Source of the DNA: Granulicella pectinivorans
GTDB taxonomy: Bacteria > Acidobacteriota > Terriglobia > Terriglobales > Acidobacteriaceae
Length of the DNA stretch: 64,000 nt
NCBI RefSeq assembly: GCF_900114625.1
Contig: NZ_FOZL01000001.1
Coordinates: forward strand, 1,736,001-1,800,000
Direction of reading: 5' to 3'
The position numbers and the translations under genes are program-made. This document shows, one piece after another, positions 35,548 through 45,144 of this stretch. The first letter of the stretch is position 1, and each line of letters starts with the position of its first letter. A model generated the notes under the pieces. The model was not told the origin of the DNA, ran no database searches, and worked only from the letters and a program-made list of their open reading frames with translations.

Positions 35548-36036
35548 ATGCCGCACTACAACGTTCTCTTTCTCTGCCCGGCAACTCCGCCCGTTCGATC
35601 ATGGCCGAGGCGATGATGAACCGGAAAGGGCTCGAGCACTTCACAGCCTTTAGCGCGGGCAGTCACCCAACTGGCGTGGTGCGGCCGGAAGCCATTCGCC
35701 AGATTGAGATGGCGGGGCTCAGCGCGGCGGAGGCACGCAGCAAATCTTGAGACGAATTCTCGAAATCGGACGCACCATACCTTAGCTTTTGTGTTCACGG
35801 TCTGCGACAAGGCTGCAAGCGAAGTCTGCCCATTATGGCCAGGACAGCCTATGACGGCGCATTGGGGCATCCCCGATCCGGCCACGGCGCAGGGGAGCCC
35901 GGCGGAGATCGAACGCGCTTGCAGTCAGGCTTTCCAGTCTCTCGACCGGCGCATGAGTCTCTTTCTCTGCCTGCCGTTTGCTACGATCGATACCTTCGCC
36001 CTCCTAGAAAAGCTCAGCGAAATAGGAAAGAGTTAG
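35548..36036 (+). pseudogene. arsC: arsenate reductase (low-molecular-weight phosphatase type), frameshifted
   Basis: Three pieces of one ArsC read in order. First YNVLFLC, then after a one-base deletion near 35578-35580 the P-loop GNSARSIMAEAMM. The TGA at 35748-35750, where a Trp codon (TGG) is expected, stops this frame. A one-base insertion in a TTTT run near 35795 restores the first frame: FVFTVCDKAASEVCPLWPG to the C-terminus. The C-x5-R loop (expected CTGNSARS) is broken, so it cannot function. The GGAGCTTCC site and ATG 35548 remain. An intact arsC follows about 100 bases downstream. Confidence 0.85.
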
Positions 36037-36133
36037 GCATCTATACAACTCACCTGAGTAGCCCGTGGGAACCAGTTCAGATGGCGAGCCAGGCATGGAG
36101 CCTAAAACAGATCGAACAACGAAGGGAAACAGA

Positions 36134-36535
36134 ATGCACAAGGTAATCTTCGCCTGCGTCCACAATGCCGGTCGCTCCCAGATGGCGGCGGCTTTCTTCA
36201 ACGTGCTTGCCGATCCTACGAAGGCGCAAGCGGTATCTGCGGGAACGGAGCCGGGATCGCGCGTGCATCCGGAAGTTTTATCCGTCATGCAAGAGGTTGG
36301 AATCGACCTCAGTTTCGCTAAGCCTCAGAAGCTGACTCAAGAACTCGCAAATGATGCGGCATTGCTCATCACAATGGGGTGCGGGGACAAGTGCCCTTAC
36401 GTTCCGGGCTTGTGCCGAGACGACTGGCCGCTACGTGACCCAAAGGGCCTACCTATCGAAGAGGTAAGGGCAATTCGGGATGAGGTAAGAGCGAGGGTGC
36501 AGAATATCATCGCGGCAGAGAGCTTAGGGACATAG
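36134..36535 (+). CDS. arsC: arsenate reductase, low-molecular-weight phosphatase family
   Basis: 133 residues. P-loop C8-VHNAG-R14-S (C-x5-R), with GCGDKCPYVPG supplying the further Cys of the thiol relay and a DWPLRDPKG segment typical of this family. It reduces As(V) to As(III), which ACR3 then exports or ArsM methylates. The start ATG 36134 has AAGGGAAACAGA upstream; the open frame starts earlier. It is the last gene of the plus-strand ars cluster and evidently replaces the broken arsC just upstream. A hairpin follows the stop. Confidence 0.92.
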   Translation: MHKVIFACVHNAGRSQMAAAFFNVLADPTKAQAVSAGTEPGSRVHPEVLSVMQEVGIDLSFAKPQKLTQELANDAALLITMGCGDKCPYVPGLCRDDWPLRDPKGLPIEEVRAIRDEVRARVQNIIAAESLGT

Positions 36536-36568
36536 AAGAAGCGCACCCTTGGCGATTGTGCTTCTTCT
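36534..36568 (+). terminator. candidate terminator after arsC
   Basis: Stem AGAAGAAGC / GCTTCTTCT around a 17-base loop, directly overlapping the arsC stop codon. The right arm is T-rich, but no long T-run follows. It would end the arsM-arsC transcript. Confidence 0.5.
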
Positions 36569-36610
36569 CTCCGACCCCCGGCGATGCCTTTGGAGCAATG
36601 GGTAACAGGC

Positions 36611-37075
36611 TCATTTCTTAGTGTTGATTTCATGTTCCAACGTCAGGCCAGCCAGAATCGCCTCAAATGTTGGAGGCTCGCGGTAGAACATTTCGCCCAT
36701 GGCACGGTAGTCCCTTTCGAGTGCGGGGAACTGGCTTTCGGGAGGACTCAAGCGGAATGAGCCGGGCACGGCCAAGTCGTAACGTGCCCAGGAAGAATAG
36801 TAAAAGCGTTCCTTGAATTCGACGACTGATTTCAGCAATGCCAAGTCGGAAAGTGCAGCACGCCTGATCGGACTCTCGCTCAGCTTGTAGAGGTCGTAAT
36901 AGTGCCGCGAGTCCCGGGCAGGAATCGCCCCTGGACGATGGGCTTCTTGTTGGAGGATCGTTGCCTTCTCCCAGAACGTCCGCTTTGCATCAATAGCGAT
37001 GACCTCAAGAACAGTTGGGCACCCACCAAGGTCCAGGAAGTCTCTGGGTGAAAACGCCCACCCTCCTCCCGTCCC
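36611..37075 (-). pseudogene. AbiEii/AbiGii-type nucleotidyltransferase toxin, C-terminal remnant
   Basis: Translation from about 37060 to 36611 gives PTVLEVIAIDAKRTFWEKATILQQEAH, then SRHYYDLYKL, then SDLALLKSVVEFKERFYYSSW. These are the C-terminal signatures of AbiEii-family toxins (RTFWEKATIL, SRHYYDL). The N-terminal nucleotidyltransferase domain (GSxxxxD motif) is absent, and a stop in frame at about 37076-37078 ends the upstream reading. The readable portion is about 150 residues, against about 250-300 in the family. No antitoxin gene is found nearby. This is a broken defence module at the end of the accessory stretch. Confidence 0.75.
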
Positions 37076-37126
37076 TCAAATGCGATATCGGATTCGCCAT
37101 TGCGATGTCGTCGTACTGTGCCAGAT

Positions 37127-40100
37127 TTACTTTGTCGTATAGATCTCCGCCTCCAGAATGCTGAGCACAGGAGCGCTCTGTTTGCCGGTTGGCTCAGCCT
37201 GGTCAACCTTGCCGTTCACTTCGACAAGTTGATGCACCTCTTCAACATCCATCGGAGAATCCGTAAGCTGAATGCGCAAGTGAGTGCCGGGCTTCGCCGT
37301 ATGCAGCGGCAGCGTGATGTAGCCGAGGCTAGTAGGAGTCAGTCCCTGGTAGACCGTGTCGCCGTCCAGGGTGATGCGGAGCGGATACCGTCGCAGTCGG
37401 AAGCTGCCTAGTTTCAGGTCCATCGACTCCGGTATCGATGGCTCTGCAAGCGTGTACTCGATCCATGCCTGATCAAGCATGGCACTGACAGGTCGCGCGT
37501 CCGGCTCAGCATGCCGGATTGGATATCCGTCGGTGTCCATGTCCGTGCGTGTCACTGAGGCGTTGCTCCAGAAAGTTGTCTCATTGTCGTCGTAAGATCT
37601 CCGGGCACTCTCAGAATTGCGGCCGGCGTCCGAAGCGACAATCTCAATCGGCGTTCGAGTGATGGTGAAGGAAGCACCCAGCGGGGTCGGTCCACGTTCC
37701 AGACGAACAGGCAGGGAAGAGGTTGGCTCGAAACGGCTCAGACCATCCTTCTGGATAACGGGCAAGGTTGTGAGCGTAACCTCCGCCGACTTCAGCCCAT
37801 CGGACTCCGCGATCAAGCGGATCGTCCCGGGTTGCGTGGTGGAGCGCACTGAGACGCGATTGATACCACCTTCCACGGGCAAATTCGGCGACAGGATGAA
37901 ATTGTCATCGTGTAGAAACGGCGCCACTGGCGTCGGGCTCATCCCTGGTGCGTTGCTCGTCTGCGTGTTGACCGGCACCGGTTGCGACGAACCCTCTGCA
38001 ATGCCACCGCGCCACTCTCCGTTACCTGTGATCCGAAAATGAACCATGTTGAGCGCAGTAGGAACGCGACGTCCCAGGACATCGATGGCTTCGACGTCGA
38101 CCAGCGCAAGATCCGATCCGTCCGCGTGCATACCGCCCGGCGCGATATGCCTCGTCAGGCGGAGAGCGACTGGTTGCCCGGTGCTGGCAAGATGATCCTT
38201 CAACACAGTCTTGCCTCGAGTGTCATAGCCGACCGCCTCCAGTGCACCCGCTTGAAAGGGAATATCCGCGAACGTAAACAGGAAGTCGTGTGTCGGTTTC
38301 TGCCGGCCAAGCGAGCGGCCATTCAGTTTGAGTTCGACCTCCGCCGTGGTGGCGACCACATACACCGTCCGCACCGTCCCCGCCGCATAGTTCCAATGCC
38401 CTGTGATGTGGATATGCGGCCGCTCCGGAGTGACCCAGCCGTCCCACATCGTTTGGTGGGCATAGAAGGCGTCCTTGGGCAGACGCATTGCGTCCACCTC
38501 ACCAGAGCGGCGGTAGTTGTTATCCCCGCGGAAGTGCGAGTTCTCGTCGATCCAGCTTATGTTCACTCCACCTGCTGAAACCCGCTTCCCCGTTCCCGGG
38601 CGCACGCGAAAGTAGTCATCCCAGCGCCTGATGTCCTCAAGCGTGAAGCTGTCCTGGTTCCGGTTGTAAAGCGGCGAATCCTTGTGAAAGGGGGGTGTTG
38701 CCTCATTCCAGAATTTACGAGCGCCCTCATCGCGGTTGTACTCGTGTGCCCACAGTGGTTTCGTGGCCGACTTGTCGATATACAACATTTCGCCGCCGTA
38801 CTCCGCGCTATGCGAGGCCAGCATCTCGCGCGAGCCAATCGCGCGTCCTCCGTGGGGGTCGAACTGATTGCGAACCTGGAGCATATCCTGCATATGCTCC
38901 TCGCGAATCCCCTTGTTTCCGGATTCGTAGAAAAGAATCGAAGGATTGTTGCGGTTGTAGACGATGCTGTCCCGCATCAGTTCCACGCGCGCCTCCCATT
39001 CACGTCCCTTGGGATCGCCCTCCGCATCTCCTGCGGGCATGGACTGCGGTAGACCGACGCGATCGCACGATTCAATATCCTGCTTGCTGGGCGTGACGTG
39101 CATCCAGCGAACCAGGTTTGCGTTGTCAGACACCATGAGACCATTCGAAAAGTCCGACACCCAGGGCGGAACATCTGTGCCCAATCCCGGCCATTCATTC
39201 GTAGAACGCGCTGCATATCCGTGGATCTGCATAACCCGTCCATTCAGAAAAATCATGCCGTCATGGAATGCGGTCTGCCGGAAGCCTGTGCGCGTAGTGA
39301 CCGCATCGGAGGGCTTGCCATCGATCAGCAACGCGGTCACGACGTCGTACAGATAGCCATAGCCCCAACTCCAGAAGTGGAGGTCGTGTGCCACGGTCTG
39401 CGTCTTCAAGACGCCGATGCCTCCTGCATCGAGAGTGACCGCGGCCGAGGTGGAGGATGCAACCAGCTTGCCGTTCAACTCCCGCACCTCGGCATACAAG
39501 CGCACAGTCCGCGCCGCCTTGCTGTCGTTGCGTATCTGCGATTCCACGTGAACGGTGGCGAGATGCTTCGCGAGGTCGAAGCCCTCTGCCCAGACGTACT
39601 GCCCGATGGTGCCAAGCGAACTGTATAGCGGAAGCGTCTGATGGACGGCCGGTACGATATGCAGTCGCACGTTCTTATTGATGCCGCCGAAGTTGGAATA
39701 GAAGTTGCTGTTATTCCATTGGATAGGAGAGTTCGTCGCCTTCTCGCGATAGTCCCACCGATTGTCGGTGCGGACCGCCAGTATGTTCTCGCCGGGTTTC
39801 AGATGCGATGTCAGGTCGAAACCGAAGGCCATGACGCCGTTCTCGCTGCGGCCGAGCCATTCGCCATTGAGATACACCTCCGCGGCGAGTCGCACTCCCT
39901 GAAACTCGATCAGAACTCGGCTATCCGGAGCCATCGCCGGAAGACGGAAGTGCTTGCGGTACCACGCGATCCCCGTCGGCTGATCGTGAATGGACACACG
40001 GTAGGCATAGTCCTCGTTCCAGGCATGCGGCAACGTCACGCTCTTCCAACTGGCATCGTCGAAGAGAGGCTTCTCGGCGCCCGAGGGATCGCCGACATCC

Positions 40101-40318
40101 AGCCGCCATCCTTCGTTGAAGTTGTAGTTCGCTCTCTGGGCAAGCCCTGGAGATGTCGCCAGTGCGATAGCAAGCACCCAAATGAGAAAACCGCAGATTC
40201 GTCGAATAGTGCGGCGTGCAGCAAGTGGAGCGGGATGCCAGGTTCCCTTCAGTTTGCAGCGTGAAGCTGCAGCCCTGTCAACTACACCGACTCCAAAAGC
40301 TGCTGAAATTCCCATCAT
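37127..40318 (-). CDS. exported glycoside hydrolase family 2 protein (beta-galactosidase-like)
   Basis: About 1063 residues. A long N-region with a signal helix (FLIWVLAIALATSPGLAQ) is followed by the GH2 sugar-binding domain (NEGWRLDVGDPS..., WYRKHFRLP, GVRLAAEVYLNGEWLG), an immunoglobulin-like domain, the TIM barrel (about 330-590), DUF4982-like and further beta domains, and a discoidin/F5-8-like C-terminus. The barrel site where most GH2 enzymes have Asn-Glu reads NNPSILFYESGNKGI, so the usual acid/base Glu is not in place; a Glu in HEYNRDEG (about 525) fits the nucleophile region. ATG 40318 has AAGGGA 7 bases upstream; the frame is open to 40552. It probably removes exo-linked sugars from polysaccharide; the substrate is unknown. 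Confidence 0.85.
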   Translation of the reverse strand: MMGISAAFGVGVVDRAAASRCKLKGTWHPAPLAARRTIRRICGFLIWVLAIALATSPGLAQRANYNFNEGWRLDVGDPSGAEKPLFDDASWKSVTLPHAWNEDYAYRVSIHDQPTGIAWYRKHFRLPAMAPDSRVLIEFQGVRLAAEVYLNGEWLGRSENGVMAFGFDLTSHLKPGENILAVRTDNRWDYREKATNSPIQWNNSNFYSNFGGINKNVRLHIVPAVHQTLPLYSSLGTIGQYVWAEGFDLAKHLATVHVESQIRNDSKAARTVRLYAEVRELNGKLVASSTSAAVTLDAGGIGVLKTQTVAHDLHFWSWGYGYLYDVVTALLIDGKPSDAVTTRTGFRQTAFHDGMIFLNGRVMQIHGYAARSTNEWPGLGTDVPPWVSDFSNGLMVSDNANLVRWMHVTPSKQDIESCDRVGLPQSMPAGDAEGDPKGREWEARVELMRDSIVYNRNNPSILFYESGNKGIREEHMQDMLQVRNQFDPHGGRAIGSREMLASHSAEYGGEMLYIDKSATKPLWAHEYNRDEGARKFWNEATPPFHKDSPLYNRNQDSFTLEDIRRWDDYFRVRPGTGKRVSAGGVNISWIDENSHFRGDNNYRRSGEVDAMRLPKDAFYAHQTMWDGWVTPERPHIHITGHWNYAAGTVRTVYVVATTAEVELKLNGRSLGRQKPTHDFLFTFADIPFQAGALEAVGYDTRGKTVLKDHLASTGQPVALRLTRHIAPGGMHADGSDLALVDVEAIDVLGRRVPTALNMVHFRITGNGEWRGGIAEGSSQPVPVNTQTSNAPGMSPTPVAPFLHDDNFILSPNLPVEGGINRVSVRSTTQPGTIRLIAESDGLKSAEVTLTTLPVIQKDGLSRFEPTSSLPVRLERGPTPLGASFTITRTPIEIVASDAGRNSESARRSYDDNETTFWSNASVTRTDMDTDGYPIRHAEPDARPVSAMLDQAWIEYTLAEPSIPESMDLKLGSFRLRRYPLRITLDGDTVYQGLTPTSLGYITLPLHTAKPGTHLRIQLTDSPMDVEEVHQLVEVNGKVDQAEPTGKQSAPVLSILEAEIYTTK

Positions 40319-40470
40319 GTGTGATCCCTTCATGGAGCAACCTGATCGTGGCAGGTTGCCTTTGAGTTGTTCAACAACGTCCAGCTTCAACGCACTGTCT
40401 GGAGGTAGGATCTCATCCCGGACCGCGCATGGGACGAGATGATTCTTCATCCCTTCTTCAAGACAAAAAG

Positions 40471-40502
40471 GATGTGCGCCTTTGGGGGTAAAGACGCACA
40501 TC
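40471..40502 (-). terminator. rho-independent terminator of the TonB-like receptor gene
   Basis: On the minus strand, GATGTGCG and CGCACATC form a perfect 8-bp stem, extended internally by CTTT/AAAG. It follows the receptor stop (40509) and is followed by CTTTTTGTCTT. The receptor and the GH2 gene are therefore probably separate transcripts, or the junction attenuates. Confidence 0.7.
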
Positions 40503-40508
40503 TCCGGG

Positions 40509-43500
40509 TTAGAAGACGAGACGCCCGGTGAACTGGAACTGACGATTCCCACTGGCGCTGGTCAGTTTGCCGAAGGAGGTCGATCCCGGGTTGGTGACAT
40601 CAGCGGCAGACCATGTTTGCGACTGTGACATCGAGAAGGTGACGTGATTGGTGACATCCAGACAATCGGCGCGGAAGACGAACTTCAAACGCTCCTTCAT
40701 CAAGGGAAACGTGCGTGACAGTGAGGCATTCAGGTTGTAAGCGGCAGGATTCCGCAAGCCGAGGAATCGTGGTGCGCCCCCGATCTTTGTGATTGGGACG
40801 GCGGTACTTGCAGCGCCGGACGGAAGTGGAAAGCTGTTCGGCGTCGAGAAGGCTGTCCCATCGAGATAGGAGGTCTGCGAGTAGCCCGTGTAGGTTTGGT
40901 TGACGTTATAGTTGCCGTTCTTGCGGATGGAGTCCTTGCGGTTGGCCACAAGATCGGGCATGCAGGTCCCGGTGGATGGGAAGGTGCATCCGGAGCCGAC
41001 GACATAGATGCCAGTGCCTGAGCGATAGGTGAAGATCTCAGACAAGTCCCATCCACCTGCGATGTTACGCGCGATCCAGTTGTCGCTCCCTATCTTGTTC
41101 TTTCCGAATGGCGACTTGAAGACACCGAAGATATTCAGGTTGTGTGGAAGGTTAGTCGTGACCACATCACGGTCGGACCGGTTATTGCCGGGGATGGCGA
41201 CGCCGTTGGATGAGGCTACTGCCGGAACCGGAAAGGCACTTCGCGTGGTTCCGTCATCGCCGATGTTGCGTGACCAGGTGTAGTTCGCGGTGAAATTGAT
41301 GCCCTTGTAGGCACGCATCTTCACCGTCAATTCGAGCGCGTTGTAGCTGATATTGGCGATATTGGCGTACGTGCTGGACGGTGGGGAGGAGTACTGCGGA
41401 AATGGCTGAAGCATGCGGCCGATCTTCGGGGTGGTGCTGATGGCTCCTGCCGCGGCATACCCGGGATAGGGCACGGTCACGGCCGGATCGGCTGCCTGCG
41501 CGATGGCGATGTTGGCAGCCGTTGCTTGCGCGTTGAGGATGTTGGTCGCCCTGTCGGTCGCAAGCGTCGATCCCAGCGCAGCGACATAAGCGGGATCGAT
41601 CTGACCCGACCAATAGCCCGGAACCGTGGCGCCTGCGACGAAATGGGATTGACTGCCGGAGTAGTTCAGCGTCACCGTCAGGTCTCTGGTAACGGCCTGT
41701 TGGACGCCGAGGTTATAGAACTCGAACATTGGAGCGCGGCTCGAAAGGTAGGGATCGACGAACGGAGGAGCGCCGGAGGGTGTGACGTACTTTCCGCCGC
41801 TCACATAGTTGCCGGTGTTCAGCGTCAGGGCGGAGGCATTGGGCTGGGTCGGCAGAGGGACGACGTAGCCAGGACCGCCGAAGTTGGTGTTTGCCAGGCC
41901 GGTTGCCTGGAAAGCTTGACTATTGTTCAGGTAGTAGCTGGGGCCCGCTCCGGCTCCCGTGGTCACAGCCGTTGGCAGAATGATGTTGGAGCTGTAACCG
42001 AGGGTGCTGGGGCCACCGGATCCGCGGCCACCAACGCCGCCTGCATGGGAGTAGGCGATCGCATAGCCAACACGAAAGACCGTCTTGCTGGTTGGAGCGT
42101 ACTCGATACCCAGGCGCGGCCCAAAGTTCTTCTTCCAGGTCGGCACCGGCGAGTGGCACTCGCAACTGATGGCTGAGCCGCGGTAACCTGCGAACTCCAA
42201 CTGTCCGGGGCTGTTCGTCAAGGGATTGATCGCGGACGGATTCAGAAAGCTCCAGCGGTCGAGAACCTCACGATACGAAGGCAGGTAGTCCCACCGGAGA
42301 CCGAGGTTGGCGGTGAGCTTCGGTGTGATCTTCCAGTCATCCTGAATGTAAGGAGAGATGGGACGGAAGCGGCTGCCAGTCTCCGTGAAGGATGGCACGC
42401 TGGTAGAGCCGCTGTTGACTGCTCCAAGCAGAAAGCTGGCGTAACCGTATCCGGACGGCGCAGCGGCAGTTCCCGTGTTCAGCGTGGTGCCGCTGAAGTT
42501 CGCTGTCGAGATCGGCGAAAACGCTTGGGTGTAGATCCCGGAGGCGCCAAGTTGGGCGACCGCGTTGCTCTGTAGCCACTGCATCAGGAAGCCGATCGTC
42601 AGGTTGTGCTGTCCCTTGGTCCAGACGAAGTTGTCGACAATATCGAAGGAGTTCGGCACGGTCACATAGGACCGTTGAGAATTGACCCAGGTTGTCGGCG
42701 AGTTGACGAACCCGGCCGACGTCGAAAAGGACGTGCTCGGAAAATTGCCTCCCGCCTGGCCTTCAGGAAGGCCACCGATGCCCACGTCAGGTCCTGCGCG
42801 ATACGGTGCCAGCTCGTAGGTTGGAGCGTTCACCGGCATGGCAAACCGCGTGTACCCATAGGTGAACTGGTTGACCATGCGACTGGTGATCACCCAGTTG
42901 TGTTCCACAAACATGAAAGTCGGTGCGAGGACGGAGCTCGTCGCGGCGGTGTAGGGCAGGGGCAGCGTCGCTCCGTAGCCGATCGAACCTCGCACGCCAT
43001 GCACGAAAGCGAAGGCAAGGCGCTGTCTGGGAGTTAGGTCATAGGTAACCTTGGCGACGATCTCGTGGTTGGCGTAACCGGAAGCGCCTGTGGTCAGGTA
43101 GTTGTTGACCAATCCCGGCAGGTTTGGGTTCGGAAGAAATTTCTGCTCATACTGCGAGATCGATGAGAGGTAGTTAGTTGGGAGGATGTTGTTGGTGAGC
43201 ACGCCGTTCTTCAGGGCTTGAAAGGGCTGGCGGCTGCATGTGGTGGCCGTAGGACAAGCGTTGGTGGTGGGGTTGTACAGATAAGTGCCGGTGCCGAGCT
43301 CGGTGAAGTCGCCCGTCCTCATCAACGGAGTGGGGACGGTAAAGAGCGCGGAGGATCCGCTGCTGGTGCCGTGGAACTGGTCGTAGTTCGCGAAGAAAAA
43401 TCCCTTCTTGTGCGTGAAGGGAATGGGGCCACCAGCCGAGGCCGAGACCTCCAGTTGATGCTCGGCAGCCTTGCCGGCGGGCACCTGTGTCGCCACGCCG

Positions 43501-44351
43501 TTGATGATGGCGTACTGCGTCCTCTGATTGCCGGCAAAGCCCCAGGTATCAAACGCGGTATTGCGAATCACCGTGACGAGTTGGCCATGATAGCGGTCCC
43601 CGCCCGTCTTGATGGCGAGGTTGATGGCGCCTGCGCCCTGGTACTCGGCAGAAGGTGCGCTGGAGATGACCTGCAACTGTTCAACGGCCTCGACGGGAAC
43701 ACCGTTGCTGACGACACGGTTATCGCCCTGCTGTTGAATGGTCGTGGTTGGAATGCCGTCGATGTAGACTTCCGCGAGGTAGTCGCCGGTGCCGGAAAAG
43801 ATCGGAGCGCGGGTGCCGCTCTGCGCGCCAACGGTGAGAGTCGCGAAAGAGGTCGGATCACGCTGCTGACCACCCATCACGAGAGGGAGAGACTCATAGG
43901 TCTCATTCGTGATAACGGCACCGACTGTAGCGCTGGTCGTCTGCATCAACGGTGGTGCTGTCGTGACCGTAACGCTGTCACTGGCGCTGCCGACCTGCAG
44001 CATCAGGTTCAGACCGGTCGTCGTCAGACCGTTGACCTCGATGTTCTCCTGCTTCAACGTCTGGAATCCCGGGGCAGTCGCCGTCACGGTGTACACGCCT
44101 GGAAGCAGCGGCGTGACGTTGTAAAGTCCCGCACCGGAGCTCTTGCGAACGCTTGCCACCCCGGACGCTTGATTGGTGGCGGTGACGATGGCATTTGGAA
44201 TGACGGAACCCGTCGCATCAAGCACCGACCCTTCGAGCGCTCCCTGGCCCGTTGTCTGAGACCGCATACTGGTCACACTCAAAAACAGAACGAACGCCGA
44301 CAGAAAAAAGACGACACGCTGCGTGAACCACGCAGTTCTTTTCAATCTCAT
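40509..44351 (-). CDS. Oar/TonB-dependent receptor-like outer-membrane protein
   Basis: 1280 residues, a length typical of the Acidobacteriota Oar-type family. A signal peptide precedes a CarboxypepD_reg domain (LEGSVLDATGSVIPNAIVTATNQASGV..., LYNVTPLLPGVYTVTATAPGFQTLKQENIEV). The plug region (VGAVITNETYESLPLVMGGQQRDP..., VEAVEQLQVISSAPSAEYQGAGAINLAIKTGG) and a large barrel follow, ending at FQFTGRLVF with a terminal Phe. It probably takes up oligosaccharides or large breakdown products. AGGAG lies 11 bases before ATG 44351. The GH2 gene lies downstream, and the regulator/kinase pair is upstream on the same strand, forming a possible utilisation locus. Confidence 0.92.
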   Translation of the reverse strand: MRLKRTAWFTQRVVFFLSAFVLFLSVTSMRSQTTGQGALEGSVLDATGSVIPNAIVTATNQASGVASVRKSSGAGLYNVTPLLPGVYTVTATAPGFQTLKQENIEVNGLTTTGLNLMLQVGSASDSVTVTTAPPLMQTTSATVGAVITNETYESLPLVMGGQQRDPTSFATLTVGAQSGTRAPIFSGTGDYLAEVYIDGIPTTTIQQQGDNRVVSNGVPVEAVEQLQVISSAPSAEYQGAGAINLAIKTGGDRYHGQLVTVIRNTAFDTWGFAGNQRTQYAIINGVATQVPAGKAAEHQLEVSASAGGPIPFTHKKGFFFANYDQFHGTSSGSSALFTVPTPLMRTGDFTELGTGTYLYNPTTNACPTATTCSRQPFQALKNGVLTNNILPTNYLSSISQYEQKFLPNPNLPGLVNNYLTTGASGYANHEIVAKVTYDLTPRQRLAFAFVHGVRGSIGYGATLPLPYTAATSSVLAPTFMFVEHNWVITSRMVNQFTYGYTRFAMPVNAPTYELAPYRAGPDVGIGGLPEGQAGGNFPSTSFSTSAGFVNSPTTWVNSQRSYVTVPNSFDIVDNFVWTKGQHNLTIGFLMQWLQSNAVAQLGASGIYTQAFSPISTANFSGTTLNTGTAAAPSGYGYASFLLGAVNSGSTSVPSFTETGSRFRPISPYIQDDWKITPKLTANLGLRWDYLPSYREVLDRWSFLNPSAINPLTNSPGQLEFAGYRGSAISCECHSPVPTWKKNFGPRLGIEYAPTSKTVFRVGYAIAYSHAGGVGGRGSGGPSTLGYSSNIILPTAVTTGAGAGPSYYLNNSQAFQATGLANTNFGGPGYVVPLPTQPNASALTLNTGNYVSGGKYVTPSGAPPFVDPYLSSRAPMFEFYNLGVQQAVTRDLTVTLNYSGSQSHFVAGATVPGYWSGQIDPAYVAALGSTLATDRATNILNAQATAANIAIAQAADPAVTVPYPGYAAAGAISTTPKIGRMLQPFPQYSSPPSSTYANIANISYNALELTVKMRAYKGINFTANYTWSRNIGDDGTTRSAFPVPAVASSNGVAIPGNNRSDRDVVTTNLPHNLNIFGVFKSPFGKNKIGSDNWIARNIAGGWDLSEIFTYRSGTGIYVVGSGCTFPSTGTCMPDLVANRKDSIRKNGNYNVNQTYTGYSQTSYLDGTAFSTPNSFPLPSGAASTAVPITKIGGAPRFLGLRNPAAYNLNASLSRTFPLMKERLKFVFRADCLDVTNHVTFSMSQSQTWSAADVTNPGSTSFGKLTSASGNRQFQFTGRLVF

Positions 44352-44514
44352 TACCCTGGACTCCTCGAAAGAACAAATCGTGGAAACTCAACCCTCCGGT
44401 AAAAACCGAATGAGCAATAGTTTCTCGTTTGAATTGCAGGAGAAGTCTAGAGTGCCAAAACAAGGATTGTGATCTGACTAAAGTCGGAGTGCCGGGAAGA
44501 AAGTTCGCATGGCT

Positions 44515-45144
44515 CTAGAGGCGAACGTAGCCTCGGCGGAGTGCCTGGAGTACGGCTTGTGTGCGGTCTGTGACGCCGAAGTGCGAAAGAATGACACCGA
44601 CGTGGCATTTCACCGTGCCTTCGGAAATCCCAAGGTCTGCGGCGATGGCGCGATTGCTCTTGCCTTGTCCAATGAGTGTCAGCACCTCTTGTTCGCGAGG
44701 GCTCAGTTTCCCCGCCGAACGGTCCATGACGGCTTGCGATACCTCCGGAGGCATATAGGTCTTGCCCGCATAGACACGCCGGATGCCCTGTAACAGGCGA
44801 TCGGAGCTCATGCCTTTGATGATGTAGGCGGCTGCCCCAGCCTGGAGCGCCTGATGAATATCCTCATCGCCCTCATAGGTCGTCAAGACAAGAACCTGGG
44901 TGAAACCATGGACTATATTCAATGTGCGGATAGCTTCAAGACCGCTTAGGCCGGGAAGCCGAAGGTCCATGAGAACCACATCTGGACGAGCCTTCTCAAA
45001 GGATCGTAAGGCATCGATGGCCGTACTGTGCTCTCCGAAGACAACCATGTCCTTTTGCGAACTGATGATAGCGCACAACCCCGCCCTGACCACGGGATGA
45101 TCGTCCACGACAACCACTCGTATTGGGCCCGCGTCCTCGATCAA
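44515..45144 (-). CDS. NarL/FixJ-type response regulator, cognate of the propeller kinase
   Basis: 209 residues. Receiver with D14-D15 pocket, phospho-acceptor D60 (VVLMDLRLP) and K110 (AYIIKGM). The LuxR-type DNA-binding domain is LSPREQEVLTLIGQGKSNRAIAADLGISEGTVKCHVGVILSHFGVTDRT. Its start overlaps the stop of the kinase gene by four bases, so the two form a coupled two-component system. It lies just upstream of the TonB-like receptor and GH2 genes and likely controls them in response to a polymer signal (inference). Confidence 0.94.
   Translation of the reverse strand: MIEDAGPIRVVVVDDHPVVRAGLCAIISSQKDMVVFGEHSTAIDALRSFEKARPDVVLMDLRLPGLSGLEAIRTLNIVHGFTQVLVLTTYEGDEDIHQALQAGAAAYIIKGMSSDRLLQGIRRVYAGKTYMPPEVSQAVMDRSAGKLSPREQEVLTLIGQGKSNRAIAADLGISEGTVKCHVGVILSHFGVTDRTQAVLQALRRGYVRL

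Noticed and set aside
43218..44402. Plus-strand open frame of 394 codons opposite the Oar/TonB-like receptor
   Set aside because: Low-complexity, Arg/Gly/Asp-rich shadow with no recognisable motif.
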